This document shows, one piece after another, positions 17,589 to 26,483 of a stretch of 64,000 nt of DNA (positions are counted from its first letter, which is position 1; every line of letters starts with the position of its first letter). Location: assembly GCA_964464375.1 (NCBI GenBank), contig CAYXFU010000012.1, forward strand, positions 31,463 through 95,462. The letters run 5' to 3'. This DNA comes from CAIOZA01 sp964464375. GTDB lineage: Bacteria > Bacteroidota > Ignavibacteria > Kapaibacteriales > UBA2268. A program made the translations under genes and the position numbers. Under the pieces are notes generated by a model. That model ran no database searches. It was not told the origin of the DNA and was given only the letters and a program-made list of their open reading frames with translations.

Positions 17589-18989
17589 TTATCTATTATT
17601 TTCTAAAATTGGAATACTTATATTCATTGTGTTCACTGTTTCAACCGATGTAAAAACAACCTTACCACCATGTGCTTCAATGATTGCCTTTATTATTGGC
17701 AGACCCAATCCATATCCTTTCGTAGTTCTCGAATCATCTGCTCTTTGGAATCTATCGAAAAGTTTTGATAGCAATTCGGGAGATAGTTCATTGCCTGTAT
17801 TTATTATCCTGATAATGGTATTACCATTGTCAAGTCCATTATAAATTCTTATTGGATTACCCGAAAGTGAGTATTTAATAGCATTATCAATTGAATTTAT
17901 TATTGCCCTTTTCATCATATCCTTGTCGGCAAATAACTCAACAGGCTCATCTATGTCAATAATGAATGTTTTATTTTGAGCTAAAGCTAGGTTGTTAAAG
18001 TTCGAGACACAATCCAGCAACATTTCATCAAGTCGAAAAACAGTTTTTTTAAGAACTAACAGGTGTGCATCTGTACGAGCCAATAGTAGCAGATTCTCTG
18101 CCAGACTACTAAGGCTCTTCAACTCTTTGATGCACTTATCAAGAGGTTCCCTTATTTCGTCACTTAAATCCATTCGGTTAGTCAGAAGCTCTAACTCAAG
18201 TCTTACGATGGTGAGTGGTGTACGGAAATCGTGGGATGCATCAGCTATAAACCTTCTCTGACTTGCGAATGTTATATCTAATCGATCTATCATATCATTG
18301 AATGTACGAGCCAAAAGGGATATCTCATCCTCTGCCTGCCCAACTGGTACTCTGCGGCTGAGGTTCTCGCCTGAAATCTGCTCTGCTGTTTTGGTTATAT
18401 CTCTTACAGGTGCAAAGGCTCTTCGGGAGATAAAATATCCTACTATTGCCGCGGCTAGTAAAAACAATGGGCTAATAATGAACAGAATGTAGCCTAGTGT
18501 GCTTAGAGAATTATTGAATCTTTCGAGAGAAGTAATCATCAGCAATTCAAGATCATCTTTTTTTGCTCCATGTATTCTCTTTTTAAATAATCGGAATTCT
18601 TCATCCTTAATTGTAATTGAACTGAAACGTTCCTCCATAACTTTTTCATCAGCTTCGAAAATTGGCCTTATCAAAGAATCAATTTCAATTTTTTCATCTG
18701 ATTCGAATATTATGGAATCCTTGTTTGCTAGAATAAAGTTATAATTCATCTGCAGAGGTTTTTTTCTTACATCTCTTCTACTGGTCAATCGCTTGAATAC
18801 GTAGGATAGATCACGGCTCTCCAGGTATTGGTTTGTGGTGAGGAATTCCGCATAATCCTGCAATTCGGCATCTATAGAGGAAAGCCGCTGTGCATAATAG
18901 ATATAATACATCGAAATTCCCATCATACCAATGATGATGGTCGATGCTGTTAGATAGAGGAGCGATATTCTAGTAGAAATTTTTAACAT
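17589..18989 (-). CDS. Sensor histidine kinase
   Basis: A 466-residue membrane kinase that should phosphorylate the response regulator encoded just upstream. It has a transmembrane segment (about 8-30), an extracytoplasmic sensor region (about 33-160), a second transmembrane segment (about 165-188), HAMP (about 188-240), HisKA with phospho-acceptor H253 (DASHDFRTPLT) and HATPase_c (about 350-463; N box NSIDNAIKYS, G box GYGLGLPI). The regulator gene ends 8 nt before this start, so the two are co-transcribed. The layout matches CusS/ArlS-type kinases, but the signal cannot be read from the sequence and no obvious target gene is adjacent. Confidence 0.95.
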   Translation of the reverse strand: MLKISTRISLLYLTASTIIIGMMGISMYYIYYAQRLSSIDAELQDYAEFLTTNQYLESRDLSYVFKRLTSRRDVRKKPLQMNYNFILANKDSIIFESDEKIEIDSLIRPIFEADEKVMEERFSSITIKDEEFRLFKKRIHGAKKDDLELLMITSLERFNNSLSTLGYILFIISPLFLLAAAIVGYFISRRAFAPVRDITKTAEQISGENLSRRVPVGQAEDEISLLARTFNDMIDRLDITFASQRRFIADASHDFRTPLTIVRLELELLTNRMDLSDEIREPLDKCIKELKSLSSLAENLLLLARTDAHLLVLKKTVFRLDEMLLDCVSNFNNLALAQNKTFIIDIDEPVELFADKDMMKRAIINSIDNAIKYSLSGNPIRIYNGLDNGNTIIRIINTGNELSPELLSKLFDRFQRADDSRTTKGYGLGLPIIKAIIEAHGGKVVFTSVETVNTMNISIPILENNR

Positions 18990-18997
18990 TAATAAGT

Positions 18998-19666
18998 CTA
19001 TTCCATCAATTTATAACCAACGCCACGCATAGTATGAATAAGCTGTGTATCAAAATCCTTATCTATCTTCAATCTGAGAAATCTTACAAATGAATCAATT
19101 ACGTTTGATTGTGGATCGAAGTTCATATCCCACACATGCTCAGATATCATCTCTCGCGTTAATACCTTATTCTTGTGCATAACGAAGTATTCAAGCATGG
19201 CAAATTCTTTGGCAGAAAGATTTATGTCCTTACCTGCTCTGGTAACGGATCGTTCACTCGTATCCATTGTAAGGTCAGCCACCTGCATTATTGTAGTTTT
19301 CTGATCAGTTTGTCTTCTCATTAGAGACCGCACTCTTGCTAGCAATTCTCCCAAATCGAATGGCTTTGTCAGATAATCATCAGCACCTTCGTCCAAACCA
19401 CGTATCTTGTTTTCTATTGTGTCGAGTGCTGTTAACATTAGTATTGGAGTAGTAAATTTATTCTTGCGTAGCTCTCGGCATACCTCCCAACCGTTGATGT
19501 CAGGCAGCATTATGTCCAGAATAAGCAGGTCATAGTCATTAACCTCTGCCAGCTCCAGTCCGTCCTCACCTGTGCCAGCGACATCAACTGAATAGTGTTG
19601 TTCTGCAAGTGCTCGTTTTAGAGCATCTGCAATATTTACTTCATCTTCAATAATCAGAATACGCAT
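18998..19666 (-). CDS. OmpR/PhoB-family response regulator
   Basis: A 222-residue DNA-binding regulator. The receiver domain (1-118) has the acidic pair E7/D8, phospho-acceptor D51 (LILDIMLPD) and K101 (YLTKPFD). The C-terminal winged helix (about 128-222) includes LSAKEFAMLEYF and the recognition region VIDSFVRFLRLKID. It is the first gene of a two-gene operon with the histidine kinase. A Bacteroidota-type promoter (19696-19727) lies 30 nt upstream of the ATG. Targets are unknown. Confidence 0.95.
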   Translation of the reverse strand: MRILIIEDEVNIADALKRALAEQHYSVDVAGTGEDGLELAEVNDYDLLILDIMLPDINGWEVCRELRKNKFTTPILMLTALDTIENKIRGLDEGADDYLTKPFDLGELLARVRSLMRRQTDQKTTIMQVADLTMDTSERSVTRAGKDINLSAKEFAMLEYFVMHKNKVLTREMISEHVWDMNFDPQSNVIDSFVRFLRLKIDKDFDTQLIHTMRGVGYKLME

Positions 19667-19695
19667 AAGATTAACACCAAGTAATTAATAATGCT

Positions 19696-19727
19696 CAAAT
19701 TTAAGAAAAAGACTCATCAAAACGAAA
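19696..19727 (-). promoter_or_regulatory. Bacteroidota-type promoter of the two-component operon
   Basis: On the minus strand: TTTC (19727-19724), a 20-nt spacer, then TAAATTTG (19703-19696). It is the same box pair and spacer as at 16823-16854 and 39148-39179, and ends 30 nt before the regulator's ATG. Confidence 0.55.
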
Positions 19728-19807
19728 AGCAATCATAATAAATACTGTTTATCTAGCCAGGCATCTATCTGGAAGCCGAAGATTTATCAAATAGTCACTT
19801 TGTGTAG

Positions 19808-20671
19808 TTATATCTCTTCAAATTCCATGTGGATGTTGGCTCCCATGACGCTGTGAGTCAGTGCTCCGATTGAGATTGCATTTATTCCCGTATCAACGTA
19901 GTCCAATAGATTTGTAAGATTGATTCCTCCGGATGATTCGATAAATATCTCGTTTCCGTTTGGATAGGTACGAATCAGTTTAACTGCCGATATTGTTCTT
20001 TCTCTGTTCATATTGTCGAGTAGGAAACCATCGAGACCGCACTCAAGTGCTTCTTTGATCTGATCTTCGTTTTCTACTTCAAGTTCAATCGGTAATCCGA
20101 AATTCTTAGATTTGACGGTTTTGAGTGCATTGGTTATGCCTCCGGCTGCCTGTATATGATTATCCTTAATGAGTATTCCAGAGGACAGATCAAGCCTGTG
20201 GTTATAGCCACCACCCATGGTTACCGCATATTTTTCAAATAAACGAAGTCCGGGAGTGGTTTTGCGTGTGTCGAGTATTTTAACATTGTGGGGTTTGGCT
20301 ATTTCTGTATACTTTGAGGTAAATGTGGCGATACCGGAAAGTCTCTGCATAAGATTGAGAATAGTTCTTTCCTTGGTTAGGATTTCTGCTGCATCTGTCT
20401 CGATTACGGCTATGATTGCTCCGTTCTGTACAAAGTCGCCATCATTGAAATTCTGTTTTGCAAAATCTCTGTAGAAAAAAAATGGAAGACAGTTAGCTCC
20501 TGCAAGTACCAGATCATCTTCTGCCTGGATAATTGCTCTAACTTTATGAGTGCTGACATAGATGCCCTCAGTTGTTTTGTCGCCATCGGGAGTGTCCTCC
20601 TGAAGAAACTCATCGATTTTTCTGAGTATATAATCTTCTGGCAAGGTTCTGATTTGTTCATATTTTATCAT
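19808..20671 (-). CDS. nadC: Nicotinate-nucleotide pyrophosphorylase (carboxylating)
   Basis: NadC converts quinolinate and PRPP to nicotinate mononucleotide, CO2 and pyrophosphate in NAD synthesis. The 287-residue protein shows the family blocks EDTPDGDKTTEGI (30-42), the Arg-rich substrate site KILDTRKTTPGLR (near 150), the K/H-containing GGGYNHRLDLSSGILIKDNH region and C-terminal SIGALTHS. Length matches the family (280-300). Its ATG overlaps the maf stop by 4 nt (20668-20671, ATGA), so translation is probably coupled. nadA and nadB are not in the window. Confidence 0.95.
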   Translation of the reverse strand: MIKYEQIRTLPEDYILRKIDEFLQEDTPDGDKTTEGIYVSTHKVRAIIQAEDDLVLAGANCLPFFFYRDFAKQNFNDGDFVQNGAIIAVIETDAAEILTKERTILNLMQRLSGIATFTSKYTEIAKPHNVKILDTRKTTPGLRLFEKYAVTMGGGYNHRLDLSSGILIKDNHIQAAGGITNALKTVKSKNFGLPIELEVENEDQIKEALECGLDGFLLDNMNRERTISAVKLIRTYPNGNEIFIESSGGINLTNLLDYVDTGINAISIGALTHSVMGANIHMEFEEI

Positions 20672-21294
20672 ATTGTTTCTCTGGATGGAGTTGATATTTC
20701 ATTGTTAAATTTATTGAGCATGGAATAAAGCATCTCGAGCGGAAGACCGACTATGTTGTAGTAACATCCCTCAATGCGGCTGATGAATACAGCCCCCATA
20801 TCATCCTGAATGCCATAAGCTCCTGCTTTGTCGAGCGGTGAACCACCTGCCACATAGGCTTCGATCTCATGCTGCGCTAATTTTCTGAATGTAACTTTAG
20901 TTGTTTTTACTTCAGTTGTTGACTTACCAGTTACAGAATTGACAAGTGAAACACCAGTATATACTACATGTGTGTTGCCGCTTAGCATACTCAGCATCCT
21001 GACTGCATCGGCTGCATCAGTTGGTTTATTAAGAATAGTATTATCGAGACATACAATAGTGTCTGCTCCCAAAACAATTGCAGGATAATCAACTCGTGAA
21101 GCGACTTCCTGTGCTTTTTTGAGTGACAGTTGTCCTGCATAATCAACTGGGTTGATGTGAAGCGGATGTTCGGATTCATCTATTGATGAATGAATAACAT
21201 CGAACTTCAGAGAAATCTGAGTCAGGAGCTTACTTCTTCTTGGTGACTGTGAAGCAAGGACTAAAGGTAGTTTCAGGTTAAAAATATCTATCAT
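20668..21294 (-). CDS. maf: Maf-family nucleoside triphosphate pyrophosphatase
   Basis: Maf proteins hydrolyse non-canonical or excess NTPs (dTTP/UTP or 7-methyl-GTP, depending on subgroup) to the monophosphate. The 208-residue protein shows the N-terminal motif LASQSPRRSKLL (13-24), catalytic DT in VLGADTIVCLD, and GSPLDKAGAYGIQD. The last block, with a Gln after Gly, resembles the dTTP/UTP subgroup. It sits between an outer-membrane protein gene (17 nt upstream) and nadC (4-nt overlap), forming a three-gene operon. Confidence 0.93.
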   Translation of the reverse strand: MIDIFNLKLPLVLASQSPRRSKLLTQISLKFDVIHSSIDESEHPLHINPVDYAGQLSLKKAQEVASRVDYPAIVLGADTIVCLDNTILNKPTDAADAVRMLSMLSGNTHVVYTGVSLVNSVTGKSTTEVKTTKVTFRKLAQHEIEAYVAGGSPLDKAGAYGIQDDMGAVFISRIEGCYYNIVGLPLEMLYSMLNKFNNEISTPSRETI

Positions 21295-21311
21295 TAAATT
21301 CAGTCGATTTT

Positions 21312-21947
21312 TTAGTTAAAGTAAAAAGTAAGTATAAATCCAAGTCCACCTAATCCGGTTTTAATATCAAAAGTAGATGGGAAATCGCGAGTCTGCTCTA
21401 ATGTTCCCGACTTGTAAAGTGTGCTGCCAGAGCTATACACAAAGCTAACTGAATATTCGAGAGATAAACTTAGACTTTTAACCGGGAACCACTCTGCTCC
21501 GGCGAACAAGGCACCTCCGAACTGATAGATACTAGATGTAATCGATTGATTCTTGTTATTGATACCGGAAGTATCAAGATTCTCATAAGATGTGATTAAT
21601 TCAGCTCCATAATATGATATTATATTCCAGCCTCTCGCTGCATCAGTTCTTATTCCGGGTGTTATACTGAAACTATAATTAGTTTCTGAGTAGGCTGATT
21701 CTGTATTATCAGGCTTTGGCAAGGATGATGATCTATAGCTTACTCCAATTGGAAGGCGTATTGCTGTACTTTTATTAATAAAAAACTGATAGCCAATTCC
21801 CCCCTTGAAATTTCCTGGTGTGATACCAGCACCTGCAAAATTGAACATGAGCGACTGATTGCCGATTCTGAGCGTGTCTGCCAGCTCAGCAGATGTTGCA
21901 CTGATTGAAATTGTGATTAATAGAATTAATATTATTCGTAACTTCAT
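21312..21947 (-). CDS. Probable outer-membrane beta-barrel protein
   Basis: A 211-residue protein with a signal peptide (1-20, ending TSAE) and alternating polar/hydrophobic strands throughout (for example GGIGYQFFINKSTAI, ALFAGAEWFPVKSL, LSLEYSVSFVYSS). It ends GFILTFYFN, close to the terminal-aromatic signature of barrels inserted by BamA. Its size suggests about eight strands, as in the OmpA/OmpW-like class. First gene of the operon with maf and nadC. No close family recognised. Confidence 0.7.
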   Translation of the reverse strand: MKLRIILILLITISISATSAELADTLRIGNQSLMFNFAGAGITPGNFKGGIGYQFFINKSTAIRLPIGVSYRSSSLPKPDNTESAYSETNYSFSITPGIRTDAARGWNIISYYGAELITSYENLDTSGINNKNQSITSSIYQFGGALFAGAEWFPVKSLSLSLEYSVSFVYSSGSTLYKSGTLEQTRDFPSTFDIKTGLGGLGFILTFYFN

Positions 21948-22068
21948 TATCTTTTAGTTAATATTGAAAAATCTTTTTGAAAAAATAACAAAAAAATTAT
22001 AATTTTCTTTTATCAGAATGTAAAATTAATCAAATATTTAGACTTAACCATTAACGATGGAGTAAATC

Positions 22069-22749
22069 ATGTTGAAGTTAACCTACTTAAGTCATTCAAG
22101 TTTCCTTCTTGACGATGGAAATGAAAAGCTGATCATTGATCCGTTCATAACAGGCAATCCAAATAGTCCAATCAAAAATGTGAATGACATCAAAGTCAAT
22201 TACATTGTGCTGACACATGCTCATGGCGATCATCTGGGTGATGGAATCGAAATATCAAAAGCATGTGGAGCAACTATCATAGCTGTTAACGAGCTTGCAA
22301 ACTATGTCACCGAGAAAGGTGCGAAGGCACACAATATGCACATTGGAGGCGGATGGAACTTCAGTTTCGGCAGACTGAAATTCACGATAGCCCATCATGG
22401 ATCGGCAACTCCGGATGGGAAATATATGGGAGAGCCTGCAGGTGTAGTGATTAAAATGGGTGGAAAAACTTTATATCATACAGGAGATACGGGATTGTTC
22501 CTCGATATGAAGCTAATTGGCGAAAGAGACAAGATTGATCTGCTTTGCTTGCCGATTGGAGATAACTTCACAATGGGGATAGACGACGCTGTTAAAGCTA
22601 CTGAGTTCGTCAAACCTGTTCTAGCCATACCAATGCATTACAATACATTTAAAATAATAGAAGCCGATCCTCACGAATTTGTATTAAAGGTGAAAAGCAT
22701 TAGAATCAATAGCCTGGTTATGGAATTTGGTCAGACATTGGAGTTTTAG
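22069..22749 (+). CDS. UPF0173-family metal-dependent hydrolase
   Basis: A 226-residue metallo-beta-lactamase-fold protein of the UPF0173 (YtkL-like) type. The metal motif HxHxDH is H50, H52, D54, H55 (THAHGDHLGDG); H109/H110, D140 (YHTGDTGLF) and H204 (PMHYNTF) complete the site. UPF0173 proteins are conserved but their substrate is not established. Start choice is firm: GGAG (22059-22062) lies 6 nt before the ATG. The acetyltransferase gene follows after 6 nt. Confidence 0.92.
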   Translation: MLKLTYLSHSSFLLDDGNEKLIIDPFITGNPNSPIKNVNDIKVNYIVLTHAHGDHLGDGIEISKACGATIIAVNELANYVTEKGAKAHNMHIGGGWNFSFGRLKFTIAHHGSATPDGKYMGEPAGVVIKMGGKTLYHTGDTGLFLDMKLIGERDKIDLLCLPIGDNFTMGIDDAVKATEFVKPVLAIPMHYNTFKIIEADPHEFVLKVKSIRINSLVMEFGQTLEF

Positions 22750-22755
22750 AAATTA

Positions 22756-23319
22756 ATGAGTCCCGAATTCAGAATAAATACAGCCCGACTTGTCCTCCGA
22801 CCATATACATTGGAGGATGTAGATAATTTGTTTGCACTCTGGGGTGATGCCGATGTTATGAGGCTCATCCCCGAGGGTGTAGCTGAACGTAGTTTCATCG
22901 AAATGATAATGCCATTCATCGTTCAGAGCTTTGCTGACTGCCAACCTGATAATTTCCAGAACTTTGGTATGATGGTAACTCTGCCTGCTAGCGGGGAAGT
23001 CGTTGGCTGGTGCGGATTAATAAAAATGTTCCCATTTCCTGAGAATATTGAGCTGTATGTTGGATTTGCAAAGTCTTATTGGGGTAAAGGTTATGCAGAG
23101 GAAGTGGCAGAAGGGTTAATGGATTATGGATTTAATGTCTTCGGATTCAGTGAAATCACGGCGGTAGTTGTACCTGAACATAATGCATCTAAACACATAC
23201 TCGAAAAATTGGGAATGGATTTCCGGTATATCGTATCTGGTTCACCCGAACAATGGCAATACTACGATGGATTATTGCTTTATTCGAAAAAGAATACCAA
23301 GAAGATTCTATCAAGTTAA
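22756..23319 (+). CDS. GNAT-family N-acetyltransferase (RimJ/RimL type)
   Basis: A 187-residue acetyl-CoA-dependent acyltransferase. It begins with the family block FRINTARLVLRPYTLEDVD and has the acetyl-CoA loop KSYWGKGYAEEV (about 111-122), an R/QxxGxG/A-type motif in which SYWGKGYA stands for the usual form, and the C-terminal NxxSxxxxEKxG pattern (NASKHILEKLG). Such proteins acetylate ribosomal proteins, antibiotics or small molecules; the substrate cannot be told here. It follows the UPF0173 hydrolase by 6 nt, so they share a transcript. Confidence 0.88.
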   Translation: MSPEFRINTARLVLRPYTLEDVDNLFALWGDADVMRLIPEGVAERSFIEMIMPFIVQSFADCQPDNFQNFGMMVTLPASGEVVGWCGLIKMFPFPENIELYVGFAKSYWGKGYAEEVAEGLMDYGFNVFGFSEITAVVVPEHNASKHILEKLGMDFRYIVSGSPEQWQYYDGLLLYSKKNTKKILSS

Positions 23320-23466
23320 AAACATTATCTGCTTTCACAAGTAACTGTGTTTTGGAACACAAAGAGTCCAGTTATAGTATCGGTTAAAAAATTGATACAT
23401 TGCAGAAGGAAGTTATCTAAAAATTTATTTTTAATACCCTAATTTTCAAAACTTAACTTTTTTAAA

Positions 23467-23498
23467 TTTTTATTATGTTCTTCTGTTTTGTACTTTTG
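23467..23498 (+). promoter_or_regulatory. Possible kup promoter
   Basis: TTTT (23467-23470), a 20-nt spacer, then TACTTTTG (23491-23498), 39 nt before the kup ATG. The -7 box fits TAnnTTTG fully; the -33 box is one base off TTTG in very T-rich sequence, so it carries less weight. Confidence 0.4.
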
Positions 23499-23537
23499 CC
23501 TATTAAAATTTAATAAATTAAAAAATCAATCAAATCT

Positions 23538-25520
23538 ATGAGTGAAGCAACCAATAGCATAAAAAATGAAAAAATAGAAAAAAGCCTACCAAAGTTTGGA
23601 TTAATTGGTATAATTATTACAATGGGTATTGTATATGGAGATATTGGGACATCTCCACTATACGTAATGAATGCATTAATTGACGGAACAAGACTTTCTC
23701 CGGATTTTATTATCGGTGCCATTTCCTGTGTAATTTGGACATTAACTTTTCAAACTACTATTAAATATGTTTTAATTACGTTAAAAGCACATAATAACGG
23801 TGAGGGTGGGATATTAGCTCTATATGCTTTACTGAGAAAGAAAAAGAAGTATTTATATATTTTTGCAATGATTGGAGGAGCAGCATTACTGGCTGATGGG
23901 GTAATAACACCTGCAATTACAATTACTTCTGCTGTTGAAGGATTAAAGCTTATTAATCCACAGATAACAGTAATACCTATTGTTTTAGCTATTTTTATTG
24001 TTCTGTTTTTTTCTCAGCAATTTGGAACCAATATATTGGGAAAATCCTTCGGTCCCATTATGTTAATTTGGTTTTCCGTAATTGGAACCATTGGTTTTGT
24101 AGAAATATTTGAGTATCCTCTAATATTAAAAGCATTTAATCCATATTATGTCTTTGTCTTTCTCACTGAATTTCCCGAAGGATTAATATTATTAGGTGCT
24201 GTATTTCTTTGTACAACTGGTGCAGAAGCATTGTATTCAGATTTAGGGCATTGTGGTTATAAAAACATTAAAATATCTTGGATATTTGTTAAGACCGCAT
24301 TGATTTTGAATTACTTAGGTCAGGGTGCATGGATTCTGACACATCCAAATCTAACAACCGCGACTACTAATCCTTTTTTCGCAATAATGCCCCAATGGTT
24401 TCTTTTGCCTGGTATTATCCTTGCCACTCTGGCTTCGATAATAGCCAGCCAAGCATTATTGAGTGGTACCTTTACATTAATTTCTGAAGCTATTCAATTG
24501 AATTTGTGGCCAAAATTAAAAATTGATTATCCTACACAAGTCAAAGGTCAGATGTACATTCCATTTGTCAATTGGATGTTGTTTTTTTCCTGTATTTTTG
24601 TTGTACTATTTTTTAAAGAATCTTCCAATATGGAAGCAGCGTACGGATTAGCAATTACCATCACAATGTTGATGACAACTATCCTTGTAACTTATCACCT
24701 CAAATTAAATAGAAAAATAAATGTATTTATAATTTCAGCATTCTTATTTATATTTCTAACTATAGAATCTACTTTTTTATATGCTAATGTAAATAAATTT
24801 ATTCATGGAGGATGGTTCTCTATTCTCTTATCGTTTGTTTTCGGTTTGATAATGTATGTATGGTTCAATGCAAGGGAAATTAAAAAAAGATATTTGCAGT
24901 TTACAAATTTATCACAGTATTTGCCAGCTATAAGCGATTTGCAAAAAGATAAAATGGTACCCTGCTTTACTTCTAACTTAGTTTATTTAACCAAAGCTGA
25001 TAGTCCCACTGAAATTGAGAGCAAAATTGTATATTCAATTTTAAATAAATTCCCCAAAAGGGCAGATAAGTACTGGTTTATTCATATTAACTATACTGAT
25101 GAACCAAGCGGAATTGCATATACTGTAACAAAGCTGGTGCCTGATATAGTTTTTAGAATAGATTTCCATATTGGTTTCAGAATAAATCCTAAAATTAATG
25201 TGTTTTTTCGAAAAGTCATTGAAGAAATGATTTTAACCAAAGAAATTGACATAACAAGTAGTTTCCCTTCATTGAGAAATCACAACATAACAGGAGATTT
25301 CAAATTTGTACTGATAGATAGGATTCATAATTACGATTTTGATTTAAAAATCTCAGATAAATTAATAATGAAATTTCATGAATTAATAAATAAGATAAGT
25401 ATTACTGATAGTAGTGCCTTTGGTTTAGACACCAGTGTTGTAATTGACGAAAAAGTTCCATTACATCATAAAAATGTAATACAAGTTGATTTACATAGAA
25501 TTCTACCAAAAGAAATTTAA
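23538..25520 (+). CDS. kup: Kup-family potassium uptake protein
   Basis: Kup is a proton-coupled potassium importer of the KUP/HAK/KT family in the inner membrane. The 660-residue protein opens with the signature GIVYGDIGTSPLYV (about 36-49) and has ADGVITPAITI (about 121) and about twelve hydrophobic segments to residue about 450. A soluble C-terminal region of about 200 residues follows (FTSNLVYLTKA...), as in other Kup proteins. Length is near the family norm (about 620-680). It stands alone after a 218-nt gap; no Trk/Ktr genes adjoin. Confidence 0.95.
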   Translation: MSEATNSIKNEKIEKSLPKFGLIGIIITMGIVYGDIGTSPLYVMNALIDGTRLSPDFIIGAISCVIWTLTFQTTIKYVLITLKAHNNGEGGILALYALLRKKKKYLYIFAMIGGAALLADGVITPAITITSAVEGLKLINPQITVIPIVLAIFIVLFFSQQFGTNILGKSFGPIMLIWFSVIGTIGFVEIFEYPLILKAFNPYYVFVFLTEFPEGLILLGAVFLCTTGAEALYSDLGHCGYKNIKISWIFVKTALILNYLGQGAWILTHPNLTTATTNPFFAIMPQWFLLPGIILATLASIIASQALLSGTFTLISEAIQLNLWPKLKIDYPTQVKGQMYIPFVNWMLFFSCIFVVLFFKESSNMEAAYGLAITITMLMTTILVTYHLKLNRKINVFIISAFLFIFLTIESTFLYANVNKFIHGGWFSILLSFVFGLIMYVWFNAREIKKRYLQFTNLSQYLPAISDLQKDKMVPCFTSNLVYLTKADSPTEIESKIVYSILNKFPKRADKYWFIHINYTDEPSGIAYTVTKLVPDIVFRIDFHIGFRINPKINVFFRKVIEEMILTKEIDITSSFPSLRNHNITGDFKFVLIDRIHNYDFDLKISDKLIMKFHELINKISITDSSAFGLDTSVVIDEKVPLHHKNVIQVDLHRILPKEI

Positions 25521-25674
25521 TTATCATGAAAATTGATGAACAGATGAGTGAAATAAATATATTGGCTTTATAGAACATTTTTTTGGCTCTTTTGTTTGAA
25601 TTCTTTTAAGTCCAAGAAAAATTGGGAAAAATAAAGGAATTTAGTGATTTCTAAACTCAACAGTAATTAATTAC

Positions 25675-25682
25675 TATTTTTG
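25675..25682 (+). promoter_or_regulatory. -7 box just upstream of the thioesterase start
   Basis: TATTTTTG (25675-25682) fits TAnnTTTG and lies 5 nt before the ATG at 25688. If used, transcription would begin at about the start codon and give a leaderless mRNA. No -33 box sits at the right distance (a TTTC is 23 nt upstream), so this is tentative. Confidence 0.3.
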
Positions 25683-25687
25683 TGTTT

Positions 25688-26425
25688 ATGGATATACCAT
25701 TTACCAATAAATACACCGTACGGTCTTATGAATCTGATCTTAATAATAAGGTTAAGATCAGCTCTATCTTTGATTATATGCAGGAGTCAGCTTCACTCAA
25801 TGCCGAATTGTTAAAGTTCGGCTATGAAGACATGCAGAGAGAAGGTCTGTTCTGGGTTCTCTCTCGTGCTAAAGTAATAATCCATGAATATGTTTCTGCA
25901 TGGGATGAAATTATTATTGAAACGTGGCCCAAGAACATTAATAGCTTTTTCGCCAATCGTGATTTTCGTTTCTATAATTCAGAGAAAGTCTGTATCGGAG
26001 CCGCTACAACTGCATGGTTAATGGTTAACCGTGAAACGCTTCGTCCTGTTAAACCCGAAAATCTACTCAAGGATATTCATAAATATGATATTCCTCCCGG
26101 AATAGTTGAGTTTCCAGAGAAAATCCCCGAGCTAAAAACGAAAACATTTTCAGCAGAATTCAATATCGGATATAAGGATATAGATATCAACCAGCACACA
26201 AACAATGCACGCTATATAGATTACCTTCAGGACTGCTGTCTGCATAAGTTCTCGCAGAACAAGCAGATTGAATCCTTACAGATTAATTTCCTGAATCAAA
26301 CCAGAATCGGTGACACAATTCGATTATTTGTCAATGAAGATGAGAAATATCCTGAGAAAACTTATATAGAAGCGGAGAATCAGGAAAACGTTAAAGTATT
26401 CAATTCAATTTTAAACTGGAAATAA
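25688..26425 (+). CDS. Acyl-ACP thioesterase
   Basis: Hydrolyses acyl-ACP to free fatty acid, or acts on a related thioester, in the cytoplasm. The 245-residue protein has two hotdog domains. The first opens FTNKYTVRSYESDLNNKVKISSIFDYMQESAS and includes FWVLSRAKV and ETWPKN. The second has the catalytic-type stretch DIDINQHTNNARYIDY (about 160-175), with the Asp/Asn/His set of plant-like FatA/FatB and bacterial homologs. I chose the ATG at 25688; a GTG lies two codons earlier. No Shine-Dalgarno is visible, in keeping with the possible leaderless promoter. Confidence 0.88.
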   Translation: MDIPFTNKYTVRSYESDLNNKVKISSIFDYMQESASLNAELLKFGYEDMQREGLFWVLSRAKVIIHEYVSAWDEIIIETWPKNINSFFANRDFRFYNSEKVCIGAATTAWLMVNRETLRPVKPENLLKDIHKYDIPPGIVEFPEKIPELKTKTFSAEFNIGYKDIDINQHTNNARYIDYLQDCCLHKFSQNKQIESLQINFLNQTRIGDTIRLFVNEDEKYPEKTYIEAENQENVKVFNSILNWK

Positions 26426-26483
26426 CCCAAGCACATTTCATTTTTGATTAGACTACAATTTATTCATTGACTTTTAGGACAAC

